This document shows positions 22,290-34,084 of a stretch of DNA of 64,000 bases, piece by piece. Under the pieces are notes generated by a model. That model saw only the letters and a list, made by a program, of their open reading frames with translations. It made no database searches and was not told where the DNA came from. Location of the stretch: contig JAPVLO010000968.1 of NCBI GenBank assembly GCA_027257055.1, positions 62,001-126,000 on the forward strand, given 5' to 3'. A program made the translations under genes and the position numbers. Numbering within the stretch: position 1 is the first letter of the stretch; every line of letters begins with the position of its first letter. Source of the DNA: Cephalopachus bancanus. Lineage: Eukaryota; Chordata; Mammalia; Primates; Tarsiidae.

Positions 22290-22682
22290 TGAAGCATTGT
22301 CCAGTAAGTCTTCACTCATTTCCTTTCCACCCTGGCACAGAGGACACTTCCTGCCCACTAACTTTGGGCTTGGATGTCTGTTCAATGAATTGAGACTGGA
22401 TATGTCTCTAGTAAAGACTTTAAGTAGTGCTTGCACTATTTGACATGGCCTTGTACTCCTCTTACTGCTGAAAGAAGAGCTCCACTTGGGCAGCCGCTGC
22501 CCTTTCTCCTTGTGCCCCAGGATGAGTCATATGGAATGGAACAGACCCCAAACCTGAACAAGGCAGAGTTGCCCCAGCCAACCTCCAGACTGTGATCAAG
22601 AAAAATAATCGCTTCTTTTCCTAAATCACAAAGTTTTTGTTTTGCATCAGTCTTGATGCCATAGCTGACTGATACAGGTGAT
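22290..22682 (+). mobile_element. MaLR LTR (MLT1-like), plus strand
   Basis: 'cactaactttgggcttgg', GAGTTGCCCCAGCCAACCTCCAGACTG, AATAATCGCTTCTTTTCC and a GCTGACTGATACAGG end match an MLT1-type LTR 3' portion. Diverged; the left end is uncertain. Confidence 0.65.
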
Positions 22683-22990
22683 ATTTTGGGCACTGCCCAA
22701 GGGGCATTAATAGTGTGGACATGTAAGACAATATGTGAGACCATGTCTAACCAAAGCAGCTCCTAGAACAGCAAATGTCAAGGATGACTGAGAGAGGAAG
22801 TGAACTGGGGATATTTTGGTGACTTTCACGAAACAGCCCAAATTCTAAGAATTTTCTATAAAGTGTTTTCTGACACATTCTCCCCAAAACAAGCTTCATG
22901 GCTACAAAATTGCTAAACCATGGGTTTCATCATCAATACTCAAACATAGTGTAATATAGAGAAAAGGGCATTTGACATAGCTTGGTTTTG
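22683..22990. other. No recognisable feature
   Basis: No repeat or exon identified. Confidence 0.4.
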
Positions 22991-22994
22991 GGTC

Positions 22995-23140
22995 ACGGTT
23001 ATGTACTGCAGTTCAACTCATGTCTAGTTTGTGATTTGGGGCATGTCACTTAGTTTCTCTGAACCTCACTTTCCTCACCTACAAGTTGGGGATAGTTATA
23101 AGAATCAAATAATCTGGTGTAGCTATGGTTTTCGAGCTGT
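22995..23140 (+). mobile_element. MIR
   Basis: 'tagtttgtgatttggggcatg', CACTTAGTTTCTCTGAACCTCACTTTCCTCACCT and GGGGATAGTTATAAGAATCAAATAA are the sense MIR core. Confidence 0.8.
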
Positions 23141-23470
23141 CCCTTTAATGGATGGGATTTTCTTTCCAGCAAAATCAATATATAAAGCTTAGAACTTAAT
23201 ACCACAGTCGGTTTAAACATTTCCTATTTGGTACCAAGCCTTTCACTGTTGGCAGAACCGGCCAGGTTCTGTCTCAGGGCCCCTAGGGTTCCCTGCAGCT
23301 TAGTTTGAAACAACTGATATAGCGAAAGCACCCTACTAATGGCGGTGGTAGTCGTGGTGATGGTGATGGTGATGGTGGTGTAAGATTTCAAAGTCTCCCA
23401 GAAGCTTTCCTTGTCTTCTGTTCCTCCCAGATCTCTCTCACTGACTATAATCTGAAAGCTACAATTAAAG

Positions 23471-23523
<53 letters not shown>

Positions 23524-23960
23524 CAGAGAGAGTTGACACACTTCTAAGCTTGAAGGGGTGAGAAGGCTCAACCACATTCAACAAGTCCTCCAAATTTACA
23601 ACACTTCTACAGTTCCACAGTGTCTCAACATCCTCAATCATCCACGGTTATTCCTTGAGTAATGTGTCAATTCTTAGAGTCCGTGTCCCCATTTGAGCAG
23701 AGCAAATCACATCCTGACCTGAAAGTCCATTGCGTTATCTCAAGGGAACACAGCATCATTCTGTGACTCCACATTATGCTGGGAGTCTTTACTCTTGTGT
23801 GCTGCAAATTGTGCCCGAGTTACTCTGTCTCCAAAGGAATTCTCAGCTCATAGGTCTGTCTGACAATGAATAACAATAAGTGCAACCCATTGTTGCAAAA
23901 ATAGATGTTACTATTAGATCAAAGTATGGCAATACCTCTGTAAGGAGCTCCGTGTGTCCC
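23141..23960. other. Unclassified, with two simple repeats
   Basis: Holds a degenerate GGT/GAT tract at about 23340-23382 and a GT microsatellite at 23473-23522. Nothing else recognised. Confidence 0.4.
23473..23522. repeat. (GT)n microsatellite
   Basis: Uninterrupted TG run of 50 bp. Confidence 0.98.
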
Positions 23961-24009
23961 GCCTACTGCCTCGAACTGCTGCCTTAAGACTGTGTCTTCT
24001 TTTATTTTG

Positions 24010-24240
24010 TTTTATCTTTTATTTTTGGAGACAAAGTCTCCCTCTGTTTCCCATGCGGGAGTGCAGTGGCACAATCATAGCCCACTGCAACCTCAAACCC
24101 CTGGGCTCAAGTGAGCCTCTCCCCATAGCCTCCTGATTAACTGGGATGATAGGTATGCCTCCTCCTGCCCAGCTGATATTTTAAAGTGGGAGGTCTTGCT
24201 GGCCCCAGATGATCCTCATGCATCAGCCTCCTGAGTGAGG
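24010..24240 (-). mobile_element. Old Alu/FLAM-like, antisense, diverged
   Basis: ATTTTTGGAGACAAAGTCTCCCTCTGTTTCCC, GGAGTGCAGTGGCACAATCATAGC and GGGCTCAAGTGAGCCTC identify an antisense Alu. Many substitutions; the second arm is shortened. One of the oldest Alus here. Confidence 0.8.
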
Positions 24241-24344
24241 GATATTTCTTTTTAAACTCACACCCCTGGTCCTTATGAGTCATTTACATTTTATCAAGTC
24301 CAGTAGTATCCACTCAAGAGAGCATTAAAAGAGGGTGAAATGGA

Positions 24345-24815
24345 GTATTTCAGTTTAGATTCCCTCAGAAGCAGATCCTGAGACAAAGATGTGAGGGTAA
24401 GTAATTTATTTGAAAGGTGTGAAAAACCCTTATAAGAGTAAGAAAGTGAACTAGGCAAGGGAAAGTAGCCAATAAAAGATGTATTGTCAAGAAAATTACC
24501 CCTGTGAGTGGCTGGAGCTAAGTCCTACTAGGAAACTCCTGGAACCAGCATGGAATATGTACTCCAAAGTTATCTCACCCAAGAGGAAATGGAGCTGGCC
24601 TATTTATACGCCAATGTCCTAGGTCATTGGTTGAAAATGTTTTCAGGAACATGAATCCCCTGACTTTTATGGCCTTTCACATGAATGGGCAGAATGCACC
24701 CTGGTGGCCAGAGAATGCCCTTAGACAAAAATTCCACTAAACTGGTAAGGCCTGAAGGAAAATGAGCAGGGCACTGAGAGTACCTGTTACAGTCCACCCC
24801 TTGCACCATTCAGAT
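24345..24815 (-). mobile_element. ERVL-like LTR copy 1 (old)
   Basis: This stretch aligns block by block with 26430-26865. Shared blocks include 'tcaagaaaattacc'/'tcaagcaagttacc', AATGGAGCTGG followed by TTATTTA or CTATTTA, and a final GTCCACCCC. The minus-strand reading starts TGTAACAGG, beside a purine-rich AAGGGGTGGAC. Orientation is inferred from these ends. I could not name the family. Confidence 0.5.
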
Positions 24816-26429
24816 CTACTCATGTCTTCCACTAAGTTCATTTGATTCTGTCACTGATGCATCAAGGTGATGGTCAGCCATTAAAAAATAAATAAAATTG
24901 AATAAGTAAACCAAAAGACTAAAAATGGAGAATTCATGGGGCACATTCCCACATACTGGGAACTGAGGTCCTCACTGCTGATTGATGTTATTGATTCTGA
25001 GGCCATAATTGATCATCTTCTCCCCTATACCCTGCTCCAATTCCCCTCACCCTAATCAGCACTTCTATAGTTCTAGGCTGCTAATGCATTCAGGCATTGT
25101 AAGCCTCCATTCTCAAAGACCTGAGCTTTTAGTTGCTATGCCCTTGGCAACCTGTGGCTACCACAGTCACCTATTCATAGTTATCACTGGACGTGGAAAT
25201 TTCACAATGTACCCTTAGTAATTCTCTGATTTCTAGACATACACCTCCCTTATGATGTGTCATATCAGGATCAGTTATCTTTGCCTGTGTAATAACTACT
25301 TCCTTTGCCTTCTGGTTCACTAACAACGAGTTACCCAAGATGACCAGGTATCTGCTGTAGCTTTTGATTTAGCGTGGTTCTCACAGTGTCCCTTTTTCGC
25401 CTGCCTCCATACCAGAAGCTAGCTGATCCTGAAGTTGAGAAGATGAGAAGCACAACTTCTCTGAGTAAGTCACTGGGAATAACAGCAAGAGGAGTCACTC
25501 TGACTTAAATTTCTTGGTTTCCGAAACTACTCAAACTAGGTATTAGGAACACAGTACCACTATCATGACCACTGCTTTAAAGTATACTACATCTTGAAGG
25601 AAAGAACCCCAAGCACACAAGGTGTCATCCATCCCGAAGCTGGCATCTTATCTGTCCCTTTATGAGTTCACTTCAATCTTAGGTGAGACAAGCGGCTTCT
25701 GGGTAATGTAGTATCAGGTGAGACTAGTAGATCTTGCGGTTATTTCCTTTGCTGTACAGTGAGTCCCTTGGCAAGTCAATGTTATGCTGCTCCCCATGAC
25801 AGTAAATCAGGCATTTTGTGAGCCCTTAGAAAGTGGTGCTAGCTGAGGCACTGCAACCAGGAAAGGCAAATCCATTGCTGGAATACATCGTCAATTCCAG
25901 TACCCCTTCCCTATCAGAGCTTTGACTTCGGCATAAGAGATTTTTCTGGGGCTATGAATTCAACTTGCTTTGCAACTTGGTCATTTGCACAATCAGGTCC
26001 TATACTTGATTCTCAGCACAATCTCCTCTCTGGCTGCAGGCAATGAAGATATCTTTAAATGTTTCCATAGGGGCCTCTGGATTTTGTGCCCTAACCTGAG
26101 TCAATAGCTGGGTTATTGTAGCCTGTCATTTTTTTTTTAACTTCAGTACTTCTGTGGCCTATAACCACTAGTCAAACAACTGCTCCACGGTCCTTGTAAT
26201 AACCATTACTCCCCTACCTCTCGTGTTAGATGTTACATAAGCGATGCACTGGCACTTCTTTCCACCTGTATCCCATCTTAGTTCACTGCCATAAAGTCTT
26301 AGTCCTTGGGATGCTACAGCACAATAGGTATCAGTAGCTTCTAACATGCAACCAGCAAGTGGCCCTTATTGCTGCTTGGCTAGAAAATGAGCCAACTTCC
26401 AGAATCCCATCATGAGATTTTATTTCTTA
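24816..26429 (-). mobile_element. Probable non-coding interior of the ERVL-like element
   Basis: About 1.6 kb between the two LTR-like repeats. No gag, pol or env frame is visible on either strand. It is assigned only by position between two homologous repeats. It could be ordinary sequence if the repeats are independent insertions. Confidence 0.35.
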
Positions 26430-26865
26430 GGAGCACTTTTGGTACCGAGAAGACCTGGAGACAATGGTTCCAATGCAGTAGTTCATTTGGAACTTGAAGG
26501 GAGCCCCAGCAGGGGAAGGGAGAGGCACTAGTGAGTAAGGGAAGGCCAGCAAGCGCTGCATTTTCAAGCAAGTTACCACAATGCCTTAATCCTGCTGGGG
26601 AACTCTGGAGAGCAATACAAAGTGTGATTCTTAGGGCTATTCCATCCGAGTGGCAATGGAGCTGGGTTATTTACTTACACCAACTGTGGCCTGCAGTCGA
26701 TTGAAGGCTGCTACAGTGGTGGTAGTGGTGGTATTAAATCCTGAACGCTTCCAGCCTTCTGTATGCATAGGCAGAGTGGACACTGGAAAGCCTCTAGGCA
26801 AAGAGATGCAGGTGCTGGTCATTGAAAGCCTTGAAATGGTCCACCCCCAAAAATAGACACCAACA
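26430..26865 (-). mobile_element. ERVL-like LTR copy 2 (old)
   Basis: Homologous, in the same orientation, to 24345-24815, with many substitutions between the two. An in-frame GGT/GTA tract (26712-26733) has arisen within it. Age is ancient by divergence. Confidence 0.5.
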
Positions 26866-26869
26866 ACGC

Positions 26870-27595
26870 CAATTATAGGGAGAAGGAGAAGGGGAGGAGA
26901 GAGTTTGACAATGCAGCGACTGAGTTTAGGGAAGGAAAGGTGGTCAGGACAAGTTAAAAGGTGTTCAAAGTTTCCTAATTCTCATTCTGTTCAGTGCCAG
27001 TCCCATTCTAAGGTGTTCTGCTTGACATAGCTGTTTTCAGTAACACCTTGGTGAGACAGAAGAAATTCATACCACCTCTTGGTGACAAATCCAGCACAAA
27101 CATACTTTCACAACTTCGGGCATGCATCTCTGACTTGAATGGGGCAGGTCTTTGTAGAAATTGTCCTTTCTACTAAGGTTGCTTGATCTCCATCAAGCCC
27201 AGTCAAAGTAAAGACCTCCCTGGCTGAACAACTCTTGAGTTGGTAGGCTAAGCTGGTTGGATTTTATATTACTTTAATGAACACCCTGAAGTTATAGCAA
27301 ACAGAAAACAAAAAACAAAAAACCTGTGGTGGCACTAATCTCTATGTATAAATTACCTAGCTCAAGATTCACTTTTTTCTGGGCTAAAGAGAAATGGGAA
27401 AAAATAAGCATAGCAGTCTCTCCTAGCGTAGGATATTTTTACCATGGGACTTTTGCTAAGAGTGTTTTGCTTTTTCACCCTGATAACTTTTAGTGATATT
27501 TAGTGTTGTAATTATGAGTGCCCATCTACCTTTCTCCTCTCTGACTTATAATCAATTGAGATATATACATGAGGAGTTAAAACATCAACTTATGA
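26870..27595. other. No recognisable feature
   Basis: AT-rich, with an AAAAAC repeat at about 27303-27322. No exon recognised. Confidence 0.4.
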
Positions 27596-27599
27596 ATAG

Positions 27600-27960
27600 C
27601 AAAAGATTAGAGACCATCTGGATGTTTATTGACATAGGAAAGGTTAAATAAATTATGGTACATCTATAAAATGGAATACTACACAGCTATAAAAAGAATG
27701 AAGATGCTCTCCCTGAGTGTTCACATGCAAAAAGTTCCCAAGTGGGAATAAACAAGAGAGGACAATATATATTTGTAGTGTCTTATATATGCATAAAGTT
27801 TGGAAAGAATTACAAGAAAACATCAATAGATAGGGCTTGGGGATTAGACCAGGATGGATGGGAGCCTGAGAGGGAACAAGACTTCACTGAATACCATTTT
27901 TGAAAACATGTAAATATATGTAAATATATTGCCTGGATATATCTAGAGATCTAGAGGAAG
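27600..27960 (+). mobile_element. Old L1 (L1ME-like) 3' fragment
   Basis: GGTTAAATAAATTATGGTACATC, AAATGGAATACTACACAGCTATAAAAAGAATGA and a 3'UTR-like 'gaataccatttttgaaa' are old L1 text. Confidence 0.75.
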
Positions 27961-28310
27961 ACACAAAGAGGGGAAGACACAGAGGCGATGGATTACAGTA
28001 GTCGCTTTGCCCCTCGGGTCATAAGTCATCTGGTTGTCTCTTATCATGACTCCAGAAAAGGAAAAAGAAATAGAGTATGTAGGGAAAGATGGAAGGGTAC
28101 AAATGAAAGAACGGAGGGTGGGTACTACACCTGAAGGTAGAGATGGCCTTCTCTACCTGCTAACTACATCACAGGTATGCTCTCTACGTTGCACTCAGCA
28201 GGTGTGCTTTACATGGACCAGGTGCTTGGAAATATGGCTGCGAAGGTCCGAGCCAGCCAGGTATTGTGTTGTCTGCTAGGCCAGCTCTTTACTGCCACTC
28301 ACTTGAGTGG
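27961..28310. other. No recognisable feature
   Basis: Contains an open frame at 28034-28279 with no family resemblance. Not supported as a gene. Confidence 0.4.
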
Positions 28311-28312
28311 CA

Positions 28313-28548
28313 GCTTAGGGTGACGGCTAAGAGCATGGACTCCTGCATCAGAATAAATCAACATTCTGACCCTGCCTCTTGCTAGCTAAATGGGCCTGGG
28401 TGTCTAATTCATCCTCTCTGAGTCTGACAGTCTTCACTTGTAGAACAGGAGTAACACTAGAGCCCACCTCATCTTATGAAGTGTAGCATATAGTGCACAG
28501 GATGGTGTCTGGCCCCTTGAAGTTGCTTAATAGTTCATAGTGCTTATT
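28313..28548 (+). mobile_element. MIR, nearly full length
   Basis: GGCTAAGAGCATGGACTCCTGCATCAGA, CTAGCTAAATGGGCCTGGGTG, CTCTCTGAGTCTGACAGTCTTCACTTGTAGAACAGG and AGTGCACAGGATGGTGTCTGGC cover head to tail of MIR. Confidence 0.85.
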
Positions 28549-29600
28549 TTTATGAGTATAATGGTGATAAGTGTGATCAGGAACACAGCCCCTGACTCTT
28601 TGCACTTGAGATAAAACCAAGGCTGTGGTTACTCAGCCTGGGAAGGGCAACCTGCCCCTTTCTGACTTTGCTCTCTATTGCAGCAACTGCATTTCCATTC
28701 CAGCTTCTACGAGCTTAATACAGGGTTCTCCAGGACAGCTGCTCTACTGAGAGAGGTGTCCTCTTGGTTCCAGAGGCCACACCTGATGTCGGTGTACGGC
28801 TGTGCTCCCAGGCACTCTGTTCATGTTTATCCCCCGAGTAATTGCAAAGAAAGTGGCTTAATGACATTGTGAAAACAACTCTAAAAGTTAGTTTTTTCTA
28901 ACAAGAAAGTCCTTCTCTCACCTCCAACAGCACCAAATGGTTAGTTCTGTCTTCTTTCTGCCTCGTGGAAAGAGGCAATGGATCCAGACTACGTTTTGGT
29001 CAGGAAATTTACCTCGAATTCCATTTGTGATCATTTAATCTTGGTTGACATGAACAAGTATCAGCCGTGGTATTGGGGATTTTTCCACCCTTAATATTAT
29101 TAGGTGTTTTACCCTGCCTCAAGAAGGTTTTAACGTGTGCCAGTTCAAAGAGTGACGTGTGCTTCAAGTTTTAAAAACGTTTGATATATCAAAGATCGTT
29201 TTTGTCCTCGTCCCTATGCTCTGGTCAGAGACATTTTGCGTTATTGTGCGGCCAAATGCTATCTCCTTTTGAAGCAGCAGATAAGCCTGTTCTTCAGATG
29301 TAATTGGGTGGGCCAGGAGTCTTTGGAAAGGCAGAGTCTTGGGGACTGGATATCTGGCTTGTGAGTCCAAGTTCATCCTCGATATACTTTCCTATATGAA
29401 AAAACCAAACACCTAAAACAGCCAATATGTAGTTTTGACAGCATCATTGACCTGATCTGCATTGCTAGTTAGATTTACCTTGGGGAAGAACACTAGAGAG
29501 AGTATGGCTGCTGTCAATTCAAGAACTAGAGATTGGAGGTTGGGGTAACTGTGACTCCTGCCATTACTGATCTCTTCTCAGTCCAGTGTACTCCAAGTGG
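28549..29600. other. No recognisable feature
   Basis: Single-copy-looking. No repeat or exon recognised on either strand. Confidence 0.4.
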
Positions 29601-29604
29601 CAGG

Positions 29605-29860
29605 CCCTGTGCAGTTTAGCACAGTGGTTCAGAGTACGAGCTCTGAAGCCAGACTGCCTGAGTTCAAGTCCTGGCTGTGCTCCTAGCAGCAGCTGTGTGG
29701 TTTTGACCCCGTCGTGTAAATTCTCTTCTGCCATGTACTTTTCTTTTCTGTCGTTTAATTTCTCTTCTGCCGAGTGGCAATCATGATACCACCTACTTCA
29801 CAGGATTGTTGTGAGGGCGACACTGGTTAATATGAGCAAAGCACTTGTTCTTTAGTAAAC
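29605..29860 (+). mobile_element. MIR, nearly full length
   Basis: TTTAGCACAGTGGTTCAGAGTACGAGCTCTGAAGCCAGACTGCCTGAGTTCAAGTCC is the tRNA-derived MIR head. The tail ACCACCTACTTCACAGGATTGTTGTGAGGG follows after an internal TTCTCTTCTGCC duplication. Confidence 0.88.
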
Positions 29861-30155
29861 AAGACAAGAGTTTAGTCTCAAGTACCCCAAGGTGAGCCAT
29901 TATCCCCTTGTTTACTGCCTGGTACTAAAGAGTACTTGATTCAGCGTTGTCATGCGGTTGGCAAGACGGCATTGAAATAAATTCCCCGTCAATTATTTGT
30001 ATAAGTTGGGTGAGAGGTTAGCTGGCTTCTTGGGCTTGGGTGCCTATACCCACAAGAGCAGTTTCTGTTTTTGCTTTTTAGCAGTGAGCCCGGTGGACTT
30101 GACTCACAGTGTGCCGGTGAGGTCTGAGGAAGGGAAAGGGGCTGTGTGTTCCTGT

Positions 30156-30181
30156 TGTGCACATGCGCGCGCGCGCACACA

Positions 30182-30230
<49 letters not shown>

Positions 30231-30232
30231 GC
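30156..30232. repeat. Alternating purine-pyrimidine tract, (GC)n(AC)n composite
   Basis: Seventy-seven bases alternate strictly between pyrimidine and purine. There are two GC-rich blocks (30165-30177 and 30192-30199) within CA repeat. This is the classic Z-DNA-forming composition. Confidence 0.95.
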
Positions 30233-30560
30233 CTGCACATAACTGCAAACCACTTACTGTCTCTCAGGATTTCTCCTTTCCAAAGTCCCACTTGGCTGTG
30301 CCTGCAGGGTTTCCCTTGATGTCCTTTTCCCCACTCCAGCCTCCAGTGTTGTTCTCTCTGCCTCCTGGAACTTCAAGTTTCCTACACTTTATAGTCAGCA
30401 GAGCTGTTTGGCTCTGCCCCAGCTCTGACCTGCAATCTCACTCCATCAAACACATCACAGCCTAACATCTACAACTTGGTTTGTTGATGTAGCAGGATGG
30501 CACTTTCTCTAAGGCTCACAAAGCATTTTGCAGACGTTCAAATGCCCATTTTCCAATTAA
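30233..30560. other. No recognisable feature
   Basis: Pyrimidine-rich; no repeat or exon recognised. Confidence 0.4.
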
Positions 30561-30562
30561 GC

Positions 30563-30750
30563 GACTGCTCTGTTATTTACTAACTGTGTGATCTTGGGCA
30601 AATTATTTTACCTCTCTGAGTCTCAGGTTATTCATCTGAAAAGTGAAGATAGTGATAGGACTTTGGGGGTTGATGAAAAGACAGTGAAATAATGCCTACA
30701 GAATGCAGAACAGTACCTGATCCATAAGAGAACTGCAATGAGTACTTTTC
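30563..30750 (+). mobile_element. MIR
   Basis: TTATTTACTAACTGTGTGATCTTGGGCAAATTATTTTACCTCTCTGAGTCTCAGG is the conserved sense core. The tail GAACAGTACCTGATCC follows. Confidence 0.88.
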
Positions 30751-30852
30751 ACCTAAATGGGATTTCTCCCAGGAGAAAATGAGCATTTATGACTTTTTAT
30801 GATGTGTGTATAAGGCACTACAGGGCATAAAAGAGTAAACAATTAGACTATC

Positions 30853-31005
30853 TAGATGACATTGGGAACTTTTGCAAGTTTCTTACTACACATTAGTTTT
30901 CTCTATTGTAAAGTGGGGATAATAATAGTACTTTTAATGGCTATCAGAAAAATTAACATAACGTATGTAAAAACAGAGCTTAGTTCAATTTAAGAGTTTA
31001 GAAAA
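30853..31005 (+). mobile_element. MIR (second, adjacent copy)
   Basis: 'gacattgggaacttttgcaa', TTAGTTTTCTCTATTGTAAAGTGGGGATAATAATAGTAC are a sense MIR core that lacks the head. Independent of the copy 100 bp upstream. Confidence 0.75.
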
Positions 31006-31127
31006 GCTTAGCTATTATTAAAAGCTTATGCCTTAAACTGAACCATTAGGATAAGAAAGTGTATTTGTCTCCTTTCCTGGTATAAAATTCAAATTTGCAA
31101 AGTCTAGATGTGTTTAGAAAACTTCTC

Positions 31128-32655
31128 CTTTTTTAAATTTTAAGGTTGTGGGGTAGCACTCAGAATTGCGTACATGAGTGGTTTAGGTACAGACGAAGGT
31201 TCCTACTGGACCTCACGTCATCTGGATTAGGATCAGATACCCTTATTGATGTTATGTGACCCCCCACCCCTGACAGTGTCCCGCTACTGCCAATTCCTTT
31301 TTTGTAGTCATATGGCAAGTGTTCAGAGTCTACTTATGAGTGAGAACATGTGGTACTCAGGTCTTTTGTTTCTGTGATAGACCTATGAGTGTGTTAGACT
31401 CCAAGTCCATCCAAGTTGCTGCAAAGTCCATAATATTGTCCTTCTTTATGTCTGTGTAATATTACATCGTGTATATGTACCACATTTTTTATCCAGTCCG
31501 GTTTTGATGGACAGCATGGTTGATTCCATATTTTTGTTATTGGGAAGAGTGCAATAAACATGCATGCATAGATATATTTTTTGTAGAATGATTTTAGTTT
31601 CCTCTAGCTATATTACCAGATGGGAGATTGCTAGGTCATATGGAAGGTCAGTTTCAAATTCTTTTAGAAATTTCAACACTATTTTCCATAAAGGTTGAAT
31701 TAGTTTGCACTCCTACCAACACTGTAGAAGTGTTCCCTTTTCTCCACATCCTTACCAGCATCTGTTATTTTTGTGAGTTTTGTTGATGGCAATCATGACT
31801 GGAGTTACGTGGTATCTCAATGTGGTTTTGATTTGCATTTCTCTGATGATTAGTGAAGCTGAGCATTTTTTCATGTGTCTGTCTGCTGCTTGTATACCTT
31901 CTTTTGAGAAGTGTCTTTTCATGTCTTTGTCCATTTTTTAATGGGGCTATTTGTTTTTTTCCTTTCAGTACATTTGAGTGCCTTGTAGCTCCTGCATGTT
32001 AGGACTTTGTCAGATATACAGTTAGTAAATATCTTTTCCCATTCTATGGGCTGTCTCCCCACTCTCTTGATAGTTTCTTTTGCTTTGCAGAAGCTTTTCA
32101 GTTTGATGAGATCCCACTTGTCTATCTTATCTCTTATGGCATGGGCATCTGGGGTTGTGATGAGGAATAGATTGCCTATTCCAATTTCCGTAAGGGTGTC
32201 TCCCACATTTTCTAAGATTCTTAACATTTTAGGTTTTACGTGTAGGTCTTTGATCCATTTGGAGTTGATTTTTGTGTATGGTGATAGGTAGGGATCCTGT
32301 TTCATTCATCTACATATGGTTAGCCAGTTTTCCCAGTACCATTTACTGAATAGCTATATTCTCCCCAGTGGTTGTTGGTGGAGGATTTGTCAAAGATGAG
32401 TAGGTTGAGAAATTGAGGTTTTGCTTCCTGAATCTCTATTTTGTTTCATTGGTCTGTATGCCTGTTCTTGTACCAGTGCTAGGCTGTTTTGATTATTGTA
32501 GCCTTATAATAAAGTTTAAAGTCTGGGAGTGTGGTAGCTCCTGCTCTGTTTCTTTTGCTGAGGATTGTTTTGGCTATTCATGGTCTTTTTTGTTTCCATA
32601 TGACTTTCAGGTCTAAGAAAAATGATGTTGGTAATTTAATGGGTATTGCATGGAA
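31128..32655 (-). mobile_element. L1, 3' half: ORF2 C-terminus and 3'UTR
   Basis: On the minus strand, frames at 32305-31919 and 31934-31752 are the C-terminal part of L1 ORF2. Recognisable motifs are [18 protein letters not shown], [19 protein letters not shown]-like and [10 protein letters not shown]. The frame is interrupted by a shift and by stops near 31750. The 3'UTR ends in 'ccacaaccttaaaatttaa' with a T-run (plus strand) at about 31129. The element continues to 34071 after an internal junction. Confidence 0.92.
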
Positions 32656-33004
32656 TGTTGTCTTGGAAAACCTCCTGGAATACTTGTTCCAAGGTGTTGT
32701 TTGTTTCTTTTTCTTATTTTGGGATACTGATCAGGCATAAGTTCAGCCTCTTGTTATATGCACATCTCTTGGAGACTTTGCTCTTGCTTTCTGAGTTTTC
32801 TTCCCATGTTTTTAACAGATCAGGTAAAGTCCATGTTTTGGTCTTCAAGCTCTGAGATTGTTTCTTCTGCTTGTTGCTTCTGCTTTTCATGCTTGCCATC
32901 TTATTATTTATTTCCTGGATGAAGATTTTTATGCCCCAAATCTCTGTTACAAGTTCTTTCAGTGTTGCAACTTGTCTTTCTTGAGTCTTTTTTACTCTTT
33001 TCAT
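32656..33004 (-). mobile_element. L1, ORF1 N-terminal region after an internal deletion
   Basis: The minus-strand frame 33004-32714 has the lysine/glutamate-rich coiled-coil start of L1 ORF1 (KKTQERQVATLKELVTEI). It is followed directly, without the rest of ORF1, by ORF2 C-terminal text. The missing part is the ORF1 RNA-binding domains plus ORF2 endonuclease and reverse transcriptase. Confidence 0.85.
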
Positions 33005-34071
33005 TCATTCCCCAATCCTTATTGTATTCTGGGGCCAATCATTGCTGATTTCCATTTTGGAGACTGTAAATTGATTTTTTGGGTGTTGCCTCTTTGGTAT
33101 CCTGGGAATTACCTGTGCTCTAATGTTGGTTTTTCCTCATTTGTGACAGATCTCTTTCTTTTCTCTTTAATTCCATTATTCAGTGGAGATGGGTGGGCCT
33201 TTCACTTCTGTTTGCTCAGCCCTCTATTCTGCCCTGATCAGAGCCTCTGAATTTGTTCTGTTTTGAAACAGTTGGGGGTGGGATGCTTTGCTGTTTCTTG
33301 TAGTTTTGAGAGTTGAATAAGGTGGAGGGTAGGGAGCTAGGATTCAGAGACTACTTTCAAGTTGCAGTGTTCACTGGCTGGTGTATGGGCCTCCTGAGAC
33401 CCATTCCCCACCACAGCTCTATATGACAATGCAATGGGTATGTCCGTGTGCCCCCAGTGGTCTCTTGGGAGTTTTCCACGTCCTTTGCTAGTTGCGTCCT
33501 TTTCCCCACAGCTGGGTCAAGGTAAGAGGTAGGGTGACTGAGGCTCCACACGCATCCTTCCCCTCCAAAGTTTGGGCTTTTGGGCATTTCCTGTGGGTCA
33601 TGATCAACCCCTGAGTAGTTAACTCACCCGTCAAAGAGTGCAGGTCTGTTGTTCCATGATGAGCAAGCCAGAGCACTTCCCTTCACAGTTTTAAAGATGG
33701 TAGTGGGTTACCTGTTATTTCTTCTCCAGTGGGACTCTGCCTCTGACTCCCTAACTGCACTCTCTCTGCAGCCCTCCTTGCTAGTGTATGACCTGGCACT
33801 GTGGTGGTCAGGCAGTCTGGCAATGGCCGTCACTCCCAGTAGCTTCTCCCCAGAAAAGGTTTGTTGATTTTACAAAATGGCACTCAACATCTGTGCCCCA
33901 GGAGGAGCTAGGATCCAAGCAGAGCAGCTGCTGGCACCAGCTGCTCCACCAGGAGCGCTCTGGCTACTTGCTCCCAAGTTCCCACTCAGTCAGCCATTCC
34001 AAATTCATCCATAAACTCACTCATTCACACAGGGACTCCACAGTCTGATTGGCGCTTCCACCATCTTTTTT
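33005..34071 (-). mobile_element. L1 5'UTR
   Basis: About 1.07 kb, GC-richer, ending (minus-strand start) in AAAAAAGATGGTGGAAGCGCC. The AAGATGG box is the YY1 site typical of L1 5' ends. Presence of the 5' start shows the insertion was not 5'-truncated. The L1 promoter may be partly preserved. Confidence 0.8.
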
Positions 34072-34084
34072 CAACATCAGAAAA

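Noticed and set aside
23340..23382. GGT/GAT tract as a coding repeat
   Set aside because: Degenerate simple repeat with no open context on either strand that is supported by homology.
23224..23577. 117-codon minus frame with a His-Thr run
   Set aside because: The HT repeat is the translated GT microsatellite; no protein family involved. The same holds for frames over the repeats at 30156 and 49700.
29605..29680. tRNA-like A and B boxes (TTCAAGTCC)
   Set aside because: This is the tRNA-derived head of a MIR, not a tRNA gene; no cloverleaf with matching acceptor stem.
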